Shown: positions 26,105 through 36,059, counted from the first letter of the stretch. The stretch: 64,000 nucleotides of DNA from Sphingobacteriales bacterium 50-39 (GCA_001898505.1 MKTZ01000008.1:310001-374000); one strand, 5' to 3'. Notes: generated by a model from the sequence alone, not told the origin. Numbers and translations are program-made.

Positions 26105-29044
26105 ATGGCAACTACGGGTAAAGTACAGCAACAAAAGGCAGAGAAATTGAGGCATGAGCTCCCGCCGTCGCAGACAGACGCCATCTTTATAAAGGGGGCC
26201 AGGGTCCATAACCTGAAAAATATCGATGTTTCCATTCCACGGGGTAAGCTTGTGGTAGTCACCGGCGTATCGGGATCGGGGAAGTCTTCTCTTACCATCG
26301 ACACGTTGTTCGCGGAAGGGCAGCGCCGCTATGCGGAAAGTCTTAGCGCGTATGCGCGTCAGTTCATGGCCCGGATGAACAAGCCGGATGTAGACTATAT
26401 TAAAGGACTGTGTCCCGCCATTGCCATCGAACAGAAGGTGATTACCCGGACGCCTCGTAGTACGGTGGGTAGCATGACCGAGGTATACGATTATCTCCGA
26501 TTGCTTTTTGCCCGGACTGGCAAGACCTATTCTCCCGTCAGCGGCCGACTGGTCAAAAAGGATGATGTCTCGGACGTAGTTGAGGCCATCGCTGCGCTAC
26601 CGCAGGGGGATAAGGTGTTAATCCTTACACCGTTCCGGCAAAGTAAGAACCGCAATGCCCGGGACGAGCTGAACATACTCCTGCAAAAAGGTTTTTCAAG
26701 AATATATATATCGTCTACGGCGCCGGGCGAGACCCTGCGGATAGAGGATCTGCTGGAGATGGATGATAAAGCGCTGGAAAGCAAGCTTTTTTTGGATCAA
26801 GGGACGACTTCCAAGGCTTCTTCGACGGGAAAGGCGGCTAAAGGAAAGTCGAAGGGCAAGTCTGCTGAGCCGTTGAGTACTGGCGAGTCCCCCCATATAT
26901 ATGTGCTGATCGACCGGCTGGTAGTAAAGGATTTCGATGAGGATGACCGTCACCGGATCGCAGATTCGGTCGGTACGGCCTTTTATGAAGGCGAGGGGGA
27001 TATGCAGCTGGAGGTCAATAATGTGCGGAGGATGCTTTTTTCCAACAGATTTGAAATGGACGGCATTGTTTTCGAAGAGCCTGTCCCCAATCTTTTTTCC
27101 TTCAACAATCCTTTTGGCGCCTGTCCCACCTGTGAAGGATTCAGCCAGGTATTGGGCATCGATGCGGATCTTGTCATACCGGACAAACGGCTTAGCCTCT
27201 ATGAAGGCGCCGTAGCGCCGTGGAAAGGCGAGAAGCTGGTGTGGTGGAAGGATCAGTTTATCAAGGCCGCCAAAAAATTCGATTTCCCTATTCATAAGCC
27301 CATCATCGACCTGTCGAAGACACAGTATAAAGCGCTGTGGGAAGGCAATGAGCATGCACACGGCATCAATGACTTTTTCGAGGAGGTCGAAAAGAATCTT
27401 TATAAGGTCCAATATCGCGTGTTACTGTCGCGCTATAGGGGGAGGACATTGTGTCCCGATTGTGGCGGCTACCGGCTTCGCAAGGAAGCGCTTTATGTAA
27501 AGATCGGCGATAAACATATCGGTGAGCTATGTGAGATGCCGGTGAAAGACCTGCTACAGTGGTTCGATGGGTTGCAGCTGGAAGCGCACGATCAGCAAAT
27601 AGCCAAAAGGGTACTGATCGAGATCCGCCACCGGCTGAACACGCTGGTAGATGTCGGACTGGGATATCTCACGCTGGACCGGCTGGCCAATTCGCTCAGT
27701 GGTGGAGAAAGTCAGCGTATCCAGCTGACCCGCAGCCTGGGCAGTAACCTGACCAATTCTCTTTACATACTGGACGAACCTTCTATCGGATTGCATAGTC
27801 GAGATACGGAGAAACTGATACGGGTATTGAAGGAATTGCGCGATCTGGGTAATACGGTCGTCGTCGTAGAACACGATGAAATGATGATGCGCGAGGCGGA
27901 CTATATCATCGATATGGGTCCTCTTGCGAGTCACCTCGGAGGAGAGATAGTAGCAGCCGGCAATTATGATGAGATCGTTGCGGACGAGGACAGCCTTACG
28001 GGTAAGTATTTAAAGGGCGAGCTAAGCATTGCGCCGCCGTCACAATTACGGAAGTGGAAACGGTCTATTACGGTAGAAGGCGCCCGTCAGCATAACCTGA
28101 AGGATATTACCGTGGAATTTCCGCTGGATACGCTCACTGTTGTCAGCGGGGTTAGCGGCAGCGGCAAGACGACCCTCGTCAAACAAATATTGTATCCTGC
28201 GTTGCAGAAGATAAAAGGCGAGCCGGCTGACAAGGTGGGTATGCACAAAGTGGTAAAGGGGGATATCGACTATATCTCACAGATAGAGCTGGTGGACCAA
28301 AACCCTATCGGTAAATCATCCCGTAGCAATCCTGTCACCTATATAAAGGCATACGACGAGATCCGCGACTTGTATGCCCGGCAGCCGCTGAGCAAGCTGC
28401 GCGGTTTCCAGCCCAAGCATTTCTCCTTTAATGTGGACGGGGGCCGATGCGACACCTGTAAGGGGGAGGGGGAACAGATCGTAGAGATGCAGTTCCTGGC
28501 GGATGTACACCTCACCTGTGAAGTATGCGGAGGAAAGAAGTTCAAAGAAGAAGTATTGGAAGTCACCTATAAGGAAAAGAATATCCACCAGATACTGGAG
28601 ATGAGTGTGGACGAGTCGCTGGAATTCTTCAGGGACGAAAAGGATATCCTTCAGAAGGTAAAGCCTTTGAGCGATGTGGGACTTGGCTATGTCAAGCTGG
28701 GTCAGTCCTCGGATACCTTATCGGGTGGGGAAGCGCAGCGGGTAAAGCTTGCTTCCTTCCTTGGCAAGGGGCGTGCCCAGGGACATATACTCTTCATTTT
28801 CGATGAGCCTACTACCGGACTACACTTTCATGATATCAAGAAACTATTGGCTTCTTTCAATGCCCTGATCGATCAGGGGCATTCCATTCTTGTCATCGAG
28901 CACAATACGGATGTGCTACGCAGCGCCGACTGGATCATAGATTTGGGGCCCGAAGCGGGTGATGGCGGTGGGAACCTGGTGTATGCGGGTGCTCCGCAGG
29001 GATTGAAGAAGGTGAAGGAGAGCTATACGGGGAAATTTCTTTAA
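26105..29044 (+). CDS. uvrA: Excinuclease ABC subunit A
   Basis: The damage-recognition ATPase of nucleotide excision repair, 979 residues. It has two ABC modules: Walker A GVSGSGKSSLTIDTLFAEGQ near 57 and GVSGSGKTTLVKQ near 685; signatures LSGGESQRIQL and LSGGEAQRVKL; Walker B LYILDEPSIGLH and LFIFDEPTTGLH. Zinc-module cysteines are present as CPTCEGF and CPDCGG, and in the second module as CDTCKGEG...CEVCGG. The cysteine pair expected before EEPVPNLFSFNNPFGACPTC is missing (RFEMDG). A Lys/Ser-rich insertion sits at about 225-265. These features suggest a UvrA subgroup or a second UvrA paralogue rather than the canonical copy; no uvrB is adjacent. Confidence 0.93.
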   Translation: MATTGKVQQQKAEKLRHELPPSQTDAIFIKGARVHNLKNIDVSIPRGKLVVVTGVSGSGKSSLTIDTLFAEGQRRYAESLSAYARQFMARMNKPDVDYIKGLCPAIAIEQKVITRTPRSTVGSMTEVYDYLRLLFARTGKTYSPVSGRLVKKDDVSDVVEAIAALPQGDKVLILTPFRQSKNRNARDELNILLQKGFSRIYISSTAPGETLRIEDLLEMDDKALESKLFLDQGTTSKASSTGKAAKGKSKGKSAEPLSTGESPHIYVLIDRLVVKDFDEDDRHRIADSVGTAFYEGEGDMQLEVNNVRRMLFSNRFEMDGIVFEEPVPNLFSFNNPFGACPTCEGFSQVLGIDADLVIPDKRLSLYEGAVAPWKGEKLVWWKDQFIKAAKKFDFPIHKPIIDLSKTQYKALWEGNEHAHGINDFFEEVEKNLYKVQYRVLLSRYRGRTLCPDCGGYRLRKEALYVKIGDKHIGELCEMPVKDLLQWFDGLQLEAHDQQIAKRVLIEIRHRLNTLVDVGLGYLTLDRLANSLSGGESQRIQLTRSLGSNLTNSLYILDEPSIGLHSRDTEKLIRVLKELRDLGNTVVVVEHDEMMMREADYIIDMGPLASHLGGEIVAAGNYDEIVADEDSLTGKYLKGELSIAPPSQLRKWKRSITVEGARQHNLKDITVEFPLDTLTVVSGVSGSGKTTLVKQILYPALQKIKGEPADKVGMHKVVKGDIDYISQIELVDQNPIGKSSRSNPVTYIKAYDEIRDLYARQPLSKLRGFQPKHFSFNVDGGRCDTCKGEGEQIVEMQFLADVHLTCEVCGGKKFKEEVLEVTYKEKNIHQILEMSVDESLEFFRDEKDILQKVKPLSDVGLGYVKLGQSSDTLSGGEAQRVKLASFLGKGRAQGHILFIFDEPTTGLHFHDIKKLLASFNALIDQGHSILVIEHNTDVLRSADWIIDLGPEAGDGGGNLVYAGAPQGLKKVKESYTGKFL

Positions 29045-29049
29045 ATAAT

Positions 29050-29080
29050 AAGGGCCGGGTAGCTTTGCTCTCCGGCCCTT
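29050..29080 (+). terminator. Stem-loop after uvrA
   Basis: AAGGGCCGG (29050-29058) pairs with CCGGCCCTT (29072-29080) six bases after the uvrA stop. It lacks a T-run, so intrinsic termination is uncertain. Confidence 0.6.
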
Positions 29081-29154
29081 CCATGCGTTAGGTTCTTCTC
29101 CTTTCTTACGATCTTATCCAGTCTAACGTACCATTCAATTATTTTAGAACGAAC

Positions 29155-29183
29155 GACGGGTTATATTTCTCTCGTGACCCGTC
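29155..29183 (-). terminator. Stem-loop after the RND-OMF gene
   Basis: GACGGGT (29155-29161) pairs with ACCCGTC (29177-29183), 8 bp beyond the stop of the efflux gene on minus. It is not followed by a T-run. It is the likely 3' end of the tetR-acrA-acrB operon. Confidence 0.5.
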
Positions 29184-29190
29184 TTTCAGA

Positions 29191-32100
29191 CTACCGCCAT
29201 CCGCCGCCCAGGGACTTGTATAGTCCTACGACGGCATCGAGTTGTTCCCTTTTCAAAGAGGCCAGTTCCAGTTCGCTTTGCAGTACATTGCCTTGTGCGG
29301 TGATCACTTCCAGGTAGGTGGCCAGGCCATTGCGGAAGAGCATGTTGGCGTTGTTGGTAGCTTGCTGCAGGGTAGTTACCCTCGAGGCCACGATCTCCTG
29401 CTGTTGTTTCAGCTTCTCGATCCTGCCCAGTGCATCCGAAACTTCTCCCACGGCTACCAGTACCGACTGTCTGAACTGTATCACTGACTTTTCCCTTTCT
29501 ACTTTGGCCAGCTCATATTGTGTCTTTAGCTCACGGCGCCTGAACAAAGGTTCTGTCAGTCCGCCGCCGACAACTCCGAAGAGGGAGGCGGGGATATTGA
29601 ACCAGTTGCTGGCTGTGAAGCTGTTCAGGCCACCCTGTGCTGTGATCGTCAGGGTAGGATACATGCTTGCCTTGGCGATGCCGACATTGGCATTGGCGAT
29701 GGTCAGGGCCAGCTCATTGCTGCGTACGTCGGGACGACGGCTGACCATGGCTGTTGGTATGCCTGTAGAGATATCCGCTTTTACGGGCACCTGTTCCAGG
29801 GTGGTGCTACGGGCAATGCTCGAAGGCAGCTGTCCGGCCAGGATGCTTAGCGCATTTTCCTGTAACAGGAGTTCCTGTTCCAACTGGGGGATCAGGGCAG
29901 CCGCTACTTTTTCCTGTGCCTCTGCCTGTTGTACACCCAGAGCCGTCACCTGGCCGGCATTGTATTGCAGACGGATGATCTGCAGGGTGCTGTCATTCAG
30001 GGAAAGGTTCCTTTTGGCGATGGTCAGCTGTGCATCCAGCATCAGCAGGTTGTAATAACCCTGGGAAACACTGGATACAATATTGGTCTGTACTGCCTTG
30101 CGGGCTTCTTCTGTCTGCAGATAGGAGGCCAGGGCACTGGATTGCCGGTTGCGTATCTTACCCCAGATGTCCGCCTCCCAGGAGATGGCGACGTTGGCCG
30201 AATAGTCTTCGAGGGTCTTTGTGCCATTGCCGAGGAACAGGCTGATAGATTTTCCATTGAGACTGTTATCCGACGGTCGCGTTGAATTTGCCGTAACATT
30301 CAGGTCTACCTGTGGCAGATAGCCCAGTTTGGATTGTCTCAGCACCAGGCGGGCGGACTCGATGTTCTTGATGGCCAGCTGCATATCATAGTTACGTACG
30401 ATGGCGCTGTCGATGAGCTGCTGCAGGGCAGGGTCTGTAAAGAGATCCTTCCAGGGCAGGGCTGCCATACCGGCGCTGTCGGCGGCATTGGTAACTGCTG
30501 TCGTGGTCCGGGACGACTGTTGAAAGTCGGCGGGCAGCTGGGGCTGCGGCGTAGCTGTATCTTTGGATACTTTACAGGCGCTGAATGCCAGCGTAACGAT
30601 CAAACCCAGCACGACCAGGGGAGTACCCATGCCTAAGGATGGGATCGCGCCACCATGACCGGAAGGACGGGGTGGTGTGCTTTGCGGCGCAGGAACAGCT
30701 GGAGCGCTCGGAGGCGTCGTTGTTGGTTTGCGACCCACCTTCTCCTGCAAGTACTGGAAGATGATGAAGAGTACCGGCACGATGAATACACCCAGGATCA
30801 CACCTGTGAGCATCCCGCCGATGGCGCCTGTACCGATGCTGCGGTTGCCAAGGGCGCTGGCGCCTTTTGCTACCAGCAAGGGTCCCAGACCTGCGATAAA
30901 GGCAAAGGAAGTCATCAGGATGGGGCGAAGACGCAATTGGGCGGCTTCGAGCGCTGCATTGGTCAGCGACAGTCCATGACGGCGGCGTTGTACCGCATAT
31001 TCCACGATCAGGATGGCGTTCTTCGCCAACAGACCTACGAGCATGATCAAGCTCACCTGTACATATATATTGTTATCCACACCCAATAATTTTAAAAATG
31101 CAAAGACTCCAAACACACCCACCGGTATCGACAAGATGACGGCCAGCGGGAGGATGTAGCTTTCATATTGGGCGGAAAGCAGGAAGTACACGAATATCAA
31201 GCTGAGGATAAAGATAAAGATTAATTGACCTCCAACCTTCTCCTCTTCTCTTGTCATACCTGTCCATTCAATATGATATCCCCTGGGCAGCGCCGATGCG
31301 GCCGTCTCTTTGATGGCGCGGATGGCGTCACCCGTGCTATAGCCGGGTTTGGGGATACCGTTGATAGTGACGGCGTTGTAGAGGTTGTTGCGGGTAACCG
31401 TCTCGGGACCATATACCCTTCTCAGGCTGATAAGCTGATTTACGGGGACCAGCTGTCCGCCTTTGCTTTTTACGTATATGCCGTCCAGCGAGGCCTTATT
31501 GGCGCGGGCAGAAGGTTCGGCCTGGGCCATCACTCTATAGTACTTGCCAAAGCGATTGAAGTCGCTGACATAGCTACTACCATAATAAACCTGCATCGTT
31601 TTCATCAAATCGCTGACGGAGACGTCGAACTGCTTGGCCTTATTATAGTCCACGTCCATCATGTATTGCGGGTTACCGGAAGCAAAGGTGGTAAAGGCGT
31701 AAGCGATCTCCGGACGTTGGAACAGCGCGCCGATGAATTCATTGGCTGTCTGGCCCAGTTTATCCAGGGAGCCGTTATGCTGGTCCTGGAGCATGAACTC
31801 GAAACCGGCCACGTTACCAAAGCCCTGTATGGTAGGGAAGGTGAAGAAGAAGGCATGGGCGTCTTTTACCTGCATGGCGATCTTCCCCGACAGGTAGCCG
31901 GATATGGCCGAAGCGTCTTTCATCGGTCCGCGCTCGTCATATGGTTTCATCCTGATGAAACCGGCGCCATAGGGAGCGGCGTTAGCCTGGGAGATAAAGT
32001 TCAGACCATCCACATTGTATCTTCTGTCGGAAAAAGGCTCCTGTTTTACCAGGCTGTCGATCTCTTCCATGGCCTTGCGGGTCTTGTCCAAAGAGGAGCC

Positions 32101-33846
32101 GGGAGGGGTGCTTACTGCATAGAGCACAAATCCCTGGTCTTCCGTGGGGATGAATCCTGTGGGCGTCTGCTTTGCCATGAAATACGCGGCTCCGGCAATG
32201 ATGATCAGGCCACCGATGGCGATCCAGCGCTGACGGAACAGGAACTTAAGGCTCTGCAAATATTTGTTGGTCACGGCCCGGAAGGAGGCATTGAAAATAT
32301 TATAGAAGCGACCCAGCAATCCTTTTTTCTTTCCATCCGCTGTCGTCTCCGGCATCTTCAGGAACAATGCGCAAAGGGCGGGACTCAGGGTAAGGGCGTT
32401 CAGGGCCGAGATCAGGATGGCGATAGCCAGGGTAAAGGCGAACTGCCGGTAGAACACACCCGCGGGGCCCTGCATAAAGCCTACCGGAATGAACACCGCC
32501 GCCATTACCAGGGTGATGGATATGATGGCGCCAGAGATCTCGCTCATGGCCTCGATCGTGGCCGGTCTGGCGGCCATGCCTGTATGTTCCATTTTGGAGT
32601 GTACCGCTTCCACCACGACGATGGCGTCATCCACCACGATACCGATGGCCAATACCAATGCGAACAGTGTCAGCAGGTTGATGGTGTAGCCAAACAATTG
32701 CAGGAAGAAGAAGGTACCGATGATGGCTACCGGCACTGCGATGGCCGGGATCAGGGTGCTCCTGAAATCCTGCAGGAACACGAATACGACGATGAACACC
32801 AGGATAAAGGCTTCGATCAGGGTCTGTTTCACCTGGTCGATACTGCTGTCCAAAAAGTCCTTGGAGTTATACATGATGGTGGATTCAACGCCCCTGGGGA
32901 GGTCCTTATCGAACTCTTTCAGCATGGCTTTTGCCTGGGTGAGGATGTCGTTGGCGTTGGAGCCAGCCGTCTGGTAGATGGCCACACCGGATGTCGGGTA
33001 TCCGTTGAGCTTGCTGTTGGAGGAATAGGTATAGCTACCGAACTCTACGCGGGCCACATCCTTTAAGCGTATGACCGAGCCGTCTGCGTTGGACTTGATA
33101 ATGATATTCTCATAGTCCTCGTTCTTGCTCAGCTTGCCTTTGTATTTAAGCACATATTCATAAACTTCCTGGCTGCTTTGTCCAAAACGACCTGGGGCGG
33201 CTTCCAGGCTTTGATCCCGGATAGCGTCCGTCACTTCGAGTGGAGAAAGGTTGTTGGCTACCAGGCGGTCGGGTTTTAACCATATCCGCATGGAGTAATC
33301 TTTGGAGCCGAAGGGTTGTGCGTCACCTACGCCCGGGATACGCTGTAATTTGGGGATAAGGTTTATCCGGATGTAGTTCTGTAAGAATGTCTCATCGTAA
33401 TGGGCGCTGTCCTTGGAATAGAGACCGACGAACATGATGATGCTATTCTGTTGTTTTTGGGTGGAGATACCAGCTTGTATTACCTCCTGTGGTATCTGGC
33501 TGGTGGCCTTGGCGACCCTGTTCTGTACGTTGACGCTGGCGATGTCCGGGTTGGTACCTTGTTTGAAGTACACCGTGAGGGTCATCGAGCCGTCATTGCT
33601 GGAATTGGAGGTCATGTAGGTCATGTTCTCCACGCCGTTGATGGCTTCTTCCAGCGGGGTGGCTACCGACCGGGCCACAACTTCCGCGTTGGCGCCAGGG
33701 TAAGAGGCTGATACCAATACACTGGGCGGCGCAATGTCCGGGAAGAGCGTAATGGGCAGACTAAAGAGGGACAATCCGCCCAAAAGAAGCAAGATGATAG
33801 AAATAACCGTTGATAACACCGGCCTTTCGATAAATTTCTTAAGCAT
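29191..33846 (-). CDS. RND efflux pump (AcrB-like) fused to an outer-membrane channel (TolC/OprM-like)
   Basis: A single 1551-residue frame joins two parts of a tripartite drug exporter. Residues 1 to about 1035 are a hydrophobe/amphiphile RND transporter: FIERPVLSTVISIILLLLGGLSLFSLP, the proton-relay pair in GIVVDDAIVVVEAV, and the late helices VSLIMLVGLLAKNAILIVE. A Pro/Thr/Ala-rich linker follows (about 1036-1068). A hydrophobic stretch then ends in the lipobox LAFSAC (Cys1091), and residues 1091-1551 are an OMF domain (LPWKDLFTDPALQQLIDSAIVRNYD...). An OMF normally has its own lipoprotein signal, and here that signal is kept inside the fusion. No stop or shift is seen at the junction. The protein may be cleaved by signal peptidase II, or an internal ATG at MGTPLVV may also be used. 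Confidence 0.92.
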   Translation of the reverse strand: MLKKFIERPVLSTVISIILLLLGGLSLFSLPITLFPDIAPPSVLVSASYPGANAEVVARSVATPLEEAINGVENMTYMTSNSSNDGSMTLTVYFKQGTNPDIASVNVQNRVAKATSQIPQEVIQAGISTQKQQNSIIMFVGLYSKDSAHYDETFLQNYIRINLIPKLQRIPGVGDAQPFGSKDYSMRIWLKPDRLVANNLSPLEVTDAIRDQSLEAAPGRFGQSSQEVYEYVLKYKGKLSKNEDYENIIIKSNADGSVIRLKDVARVEFGSYTYSSNSKLNGYPTSGVAIYQTAGSNANDILTQAKAMLKEFDKDLPRGVESTIMYNSKDFLDSSIDQVKQTLIEAFILVFIVVFVFLQDFRSTLIPAIAVPVAIIGTFFFLQLFGYTINLLTLFALVLAIGIVVDDAIVVVEAVHSKMEHTGMAARPATIEAMSEISGAIISITLVMAAVFIPVGFMQGPAGVFYRQFAFTLAIAILISALNALTLSPALCALFLKMPETTADGKKKGLLGRFYNIFNASFRAVTNKYLQSLKFLFRQRWIAIGGLIIIAGAAYFMAKQTPTGFIPTEDQGFVLYAVSTPPGSSLDKTRKAMEEIDSLVKQEPFSDRRYNVDGLNFISQANAAPYGAGFIRMKPYDERGPMKDASAISGYLSGKIAMQVKDAHAFFFTFPTIQGFGNVAGFEFMLQDQHNGSLDKLGQTANEFIGALFQRPEIAYAFTTFASGNPQYMMDVDYNKAKQFDVSVSDLMKTMQVYYGSSYVSDFNRFGKYYRVMAQAEPSARANKASLDGIYVKSKGGQLVPVNQLISLRRVYGPETVTRNNLYNAVTINGIPKPGYSTGDAIRAIKETAASALPRGYHIEWTGMTREEEKVGGQLIFIFILSLIFVYFLLSAQYESYILPLAVILSIPVGVFGVFAFLKLLGVDNNIYVQVSLIMLVGLLAKNAILIVEYAVQRRRHGLSLTNAALEAAQLRLRPILMTSFAFIAGLGPLLVAKGASALGNRSIGTGAIGGMLTGVILGVFIVPVLFIIFQYLQEKVGRKPTTTPPSAPAVPAPQSTPPRPSGHGGAIPSLGMGTPLVVLGLIVTLAFSACKVSKDTATPQPQLPADFQQSSRTTTAVTNAADSAGMAALPWKDLFTDPALQQLIDSAIVRNYDMQLAIKNIESARLVLRQSKLGYLPQVDLNVTANSTRPSDNSLNGKSISLFLGNGTKTLEDYSANVAISWEADIWGKIRNRQSSALASYLQTEEARKAVQTNIVSSVSQGYYNLLMLDAQLTIAKRNLSLNDSTLQIIRLQYNAGQVTALGVQQAEAQEKVAAALIPQLEQELLLQENALSILAGQLPSSIARSTTLEQVPVKADISTGIPTAMVSRRPDVRSNELALTIANANVGIAKASMYPTLTITAQGGLNSFTASNWFNIPASLFGVVGGGLTEPLFRRRELKTQYELAKVEREKSVIQFRQSVLVAVGEVSDALGRIEKLKQQQEIVASRVTTLQQATNNANMLFRNGLATYLEVITAQGNVLQSELELASLKREQLDAVVGLYKSLGGGWR

Positions 33847-33865
33847 ACAATTCTCTTTGTTATAA

Positions 33866-33908
33866 GTGCGGGAATTGGTCTTGTTCGAAAATTAGCCCAA
33901 TTCCCGCA
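33866..33908. repeat. Dispersed hairpin repeat, copy A
   Basis: An 11-bp perfect stem, GCGGGAATTGG and CCAATTCCCGC, with an 18-nt loop, inside the 196-bp gap between the acrA-like and RND genes. A near copy lies at 44273-44316, where about 38 of 43 bases agree including the flanking GTGC and ATA. It may tune operon expression by stopping or protecting RNA. Confidence 0.7.
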
Positions 33909-34042
33909 TAGGGCTAATGTTTGTCGTTCCGACGAACCGCATACTGCGGTTCCTATAGTGATAGGACTGCCAGGCGGGCTTTGACAAGCTCGTTATAGGC
34001 GAATGTTCTGCGATAATTTTGGGTTCCGGGAGGTGCGGATGC

Positions 34043-35197
34043 TTAGAGCGGTATAGCGTGGCGCACGCTATCGGCTGCCAACACCTGCGGCTGGATCACT
34101 GCTCCGTCCCTCAGGCGGTCCATACCGGCGAATACGATCTTCTGGCCCGGCTGGAGTCCTTTGTTGACGAGGTAGTAAGCAGTAGTCTGTCCGCTGATGT
34201 TAATCGGCTGGCTCATAACTTTATTGGAATCTCCCAGGATGTATACGAAGACCTTATCCTGGACCTCGTATGTGGATTGCTGAGGAACAGCCAGCGTGCT
34301 GCCGGAATTCTCAGGGATCCGGATCTTGCCTGTGCTGCCTGTGCGTAACAATCCTTCTCCATTGGGGAATACAGCGCGGAACTGGATGGTCCCCATGTTC
34401 TTGTCAAACTGGCCTTCCATCAGCTCAACCTTACCCTTGGCGGGATAGGTGGATTTATCAGCCAGCTGCAGTTCCACGGCGGGCATACCCTTTATCTTTT
34501 CGGCGATGCTCTTGCCGGCGGACGCGCCGGTGAATTCCAAAAAGTCTTTTTCGCTCATGGAGAAATAAGCATATACTTCTTTCACGTCGGAGACGACCGT
34601 CAGGGCTTGCGTCTCACCTTTACCTACCAGCGCGCCTGTTTTGAAAGGGATCCTTCCAATATAGCCGCTGACGGGAGCTTTGACTACTGTCCAGCCCAGG
34701 TTGATGCCTGCGTTGTTGCCGGCGGCTTCGGCCTGTTTGACGGCAGCTTTGGCGGCTTCATATTCGGCCTGTGCGGCTTTCAGCTGTACGTCGGATACAA
34801 CTTTATTCTCAACGAGGGGCTGGAGCCTCTTGACCTCGATGTCGGCTTTTTCCAGGTTGGCCTTGGCAGCCAGGACATTGGCCTGGGCGTTGTTGACCTG
34901 CTCGTCATAGGGCCGGTCGTTGATCTTGAAGAGCGGCTGACCTGCTGTGACATAAGCACCTTCTTCTACATAGATCTTGTCGAGATAGCCACTGACCTGG
35001 GGGCGGATCTCCACGTTGGTCTTACCTTCCAGGGAAGCGGAATACTCCTCGTAGGTAGTAGTGGAGGTGGCGTCCAGCTGAAGTACGGGCAGCGCGGGCG
35101 GCGGCGGCGGGGCCTGATTGCCTTGAGCTGAGGAACAGCCAGTGATAATGGCGGCTGTTACGATGATAAATAGCGGGAATAAAATTAAACTTCTCAT
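34043..35197 (-). CDS. RND efflux periplasmic adaptor lipoprotein (AcrA-like)
   Basis: The membrane-fusion protein that links the RND pump to its outer-membrane channel. A lipoprotein signal ends in the lipobox IITGC (Cys21). The mature 363 residues show the expected order: beta-barrel and lipoyl half-motif (VEIRPQVSGYLDKIYVEEGAYVTAGQPLFKI), a coiled-coil hairpin (NAQANVLAAKANLEKADIEVKRLQPL...QAEYEAAKAAVKQAEAAG), the second lipoyl half (WTVVKAPVSGYIGRIPFKTGALVG) and a membrane-proximal domain. It is the first structural gene of the operon, with the fused RND-OMF gene next. A TetR gene lies upstream on the same strand, with a shared operator-like sequence in between. Confidence 0.93.
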   Translation of the reverse strand: MRSLILFPLFIIVTAAIITGCSSAQGNQAPPPPPALPVLQLDATSTTTYEEYSASLEGKTNVEIRPQVSGYLDKIYVEEGAYVTAGQPLFKINDRPYDEQVNNAQANVLAAKANLEKADIEVKRLQPLVENKVVSDVQLKAAQAEYEAAKAAVKQAEAAGNNAGINLGWTVVKAPVSGYIGRIPFKTGALVGKGETQALTVVSDVKEVYAYFSMSEKDFLEFTGASAGKSIAEKIKGMPAVELQLADKSTYPAKGKVELMEGQFDKNMGTIQFRAVFPNGEGLLRTGSTGKIRIPENSGSTLAVPQQSTYEVQDKVFVYILGDSNKVMSQPINISGQTTAYYLVNKGLQPGQKIVFAGMDRLRDGAVIQPQVLAADSVRHAIPL

Positions 35198-35255
35198 AAC
35201 GTTATTAAATTTTTTAATGATGTTAAGCGAAATGCATAAAAAAATCGACCGTCTC

Positions 35256-35275
35256 TAAATAATTTACCACTGTTA
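35256..35275. promoter_or_regulatory. Putative TetR operator upstream of the acrA-like gene
   Basis: The 20-bp sequence TAAATAATTTACCACTGTTA matches the one upstream of the tetR gene (36060-36079) at 18 of 20 positions. It contains the palindrome TAAATAATTTA. It lies 59 bp upstream of the adaptor start codon, where a repressor would be effective. Confidence 0.6.
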
Positions 35276-35437
35276 AATCAATGAGTAAAAAAAATGCTCA
35301 ATTGTTCATATGGAGCATAATAGGTCTCCGACGGTCGGCGGGAACCAGGGTCCTTCTACAGTTTCGGTGGTTCTTTCAACAGGCAAGTGTCTGTTTTGTT
35401 CACTACCGTCCTTGTGACGGGCAAAACTTTTCAGGAT

Positions 35438-36037
35438 CTAACTTTTAAGCGATCGTGTGATACCGGTGATCGCATCTTTCAATATCTGGCGATTGATCTC
35501 ATCCGACGCGCCTTTGCGGACGATGTTTATCGACACCAGACCGTGAACGATGGACCAGTAGGTATAATATTTTGTACATACCCTGTCGTCTTCCGGGTCG
35601 TTGATCCCCATTAGTGTCATGACAGGTTTTGTAGCGATGCCATAGGGAGTGGATTCAATAGGAAGAAGATCTTCTATTACGCAGCAGTTGACCTGGACGC
35701 CAAACATCAACTGATAGTATTCTTTTTCTTCAAAGGCAAAATTCCAGTAAGCAAGCCAGATGGCATCCAGTTGTTCTTCGGGGGTTTCGTATTTGTCACG
35801 TGCCTCTCTCATCTTCTCCCCCAGTAACAGATATCCTTTTTTGGTAAGTTCCAGAAGAATGCCTTCTTTGTTGGCATAATATTCATAGATCATGGGGGCG
35901 GTATACTCGATCTTCTCGGCAATCTTACGCATGCTCAGTGCCTGCCAACCTTCTTCCTTCACTATCTCGTGAGCTGCGTTGATGATATTGACCTTTGTAT
36001 TTTCTTTTAATCGATGTATTCTTTCCTTGCTCCCCAT
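35438..36037 (-). CDS. TetR/AcrR-family transcriptional regulator
   Basis: A 199-residue one-domain-plus-sensor repressor. The N-terminal TetR helix-turn-helix is visible at about 14-60 (TKVNIINAAHEIVKEEGWQALSMRKIAEKIEYTAPMIYEYYANKEGIL). The C-terminal ligand domain is of the WHG-like kind, with LDAIWLAYWNFAFEEKEYYQLMFG. It lies directly upstream of the adaptor and pump genes on the same strand and is very probably their repressor. A shared 20-bp sequence before this gene and before the adaptor gene supports control of both. The inducer is unknown. Confidence 0.9.
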   Translation of the reverse strand: MGSKERIHRLKENTKVNIINAAHEIVKEEGWQALSMRKIAEKIEYTAPMIYEYYANKEGILLELTKKGYLLLGEKMREARDKYETPEEQLDAIWLAYWNFAFEEKEYYQLMFGVQVNCCVIEDLLPIESTPYGIATKPVMTLMGINDPEDDRVCTKYYTYWSIVHGLVSINIVRKGASDEINRQILKDAITGITRSLKS

Positions 36038-36059
36038 GTAGTGTCGTGTTTTACTATCT

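Noticed and set aside
30560-30745. Frameshift or missing stop at the RND–OMF junction
   Set aside because: The frame is continuous through a Pro/Thr linker without any internal stop, and the linker is of believable length; kept as a real fusion, subject to resequencing.
31225-33066. 613-codon open frame on plus opposite the RND gene
   Set aside because: It is antisense to a well-conserved pump with clear motifs. Its composition (His/Gly/Asp-rich) is a by-product of codon bias.
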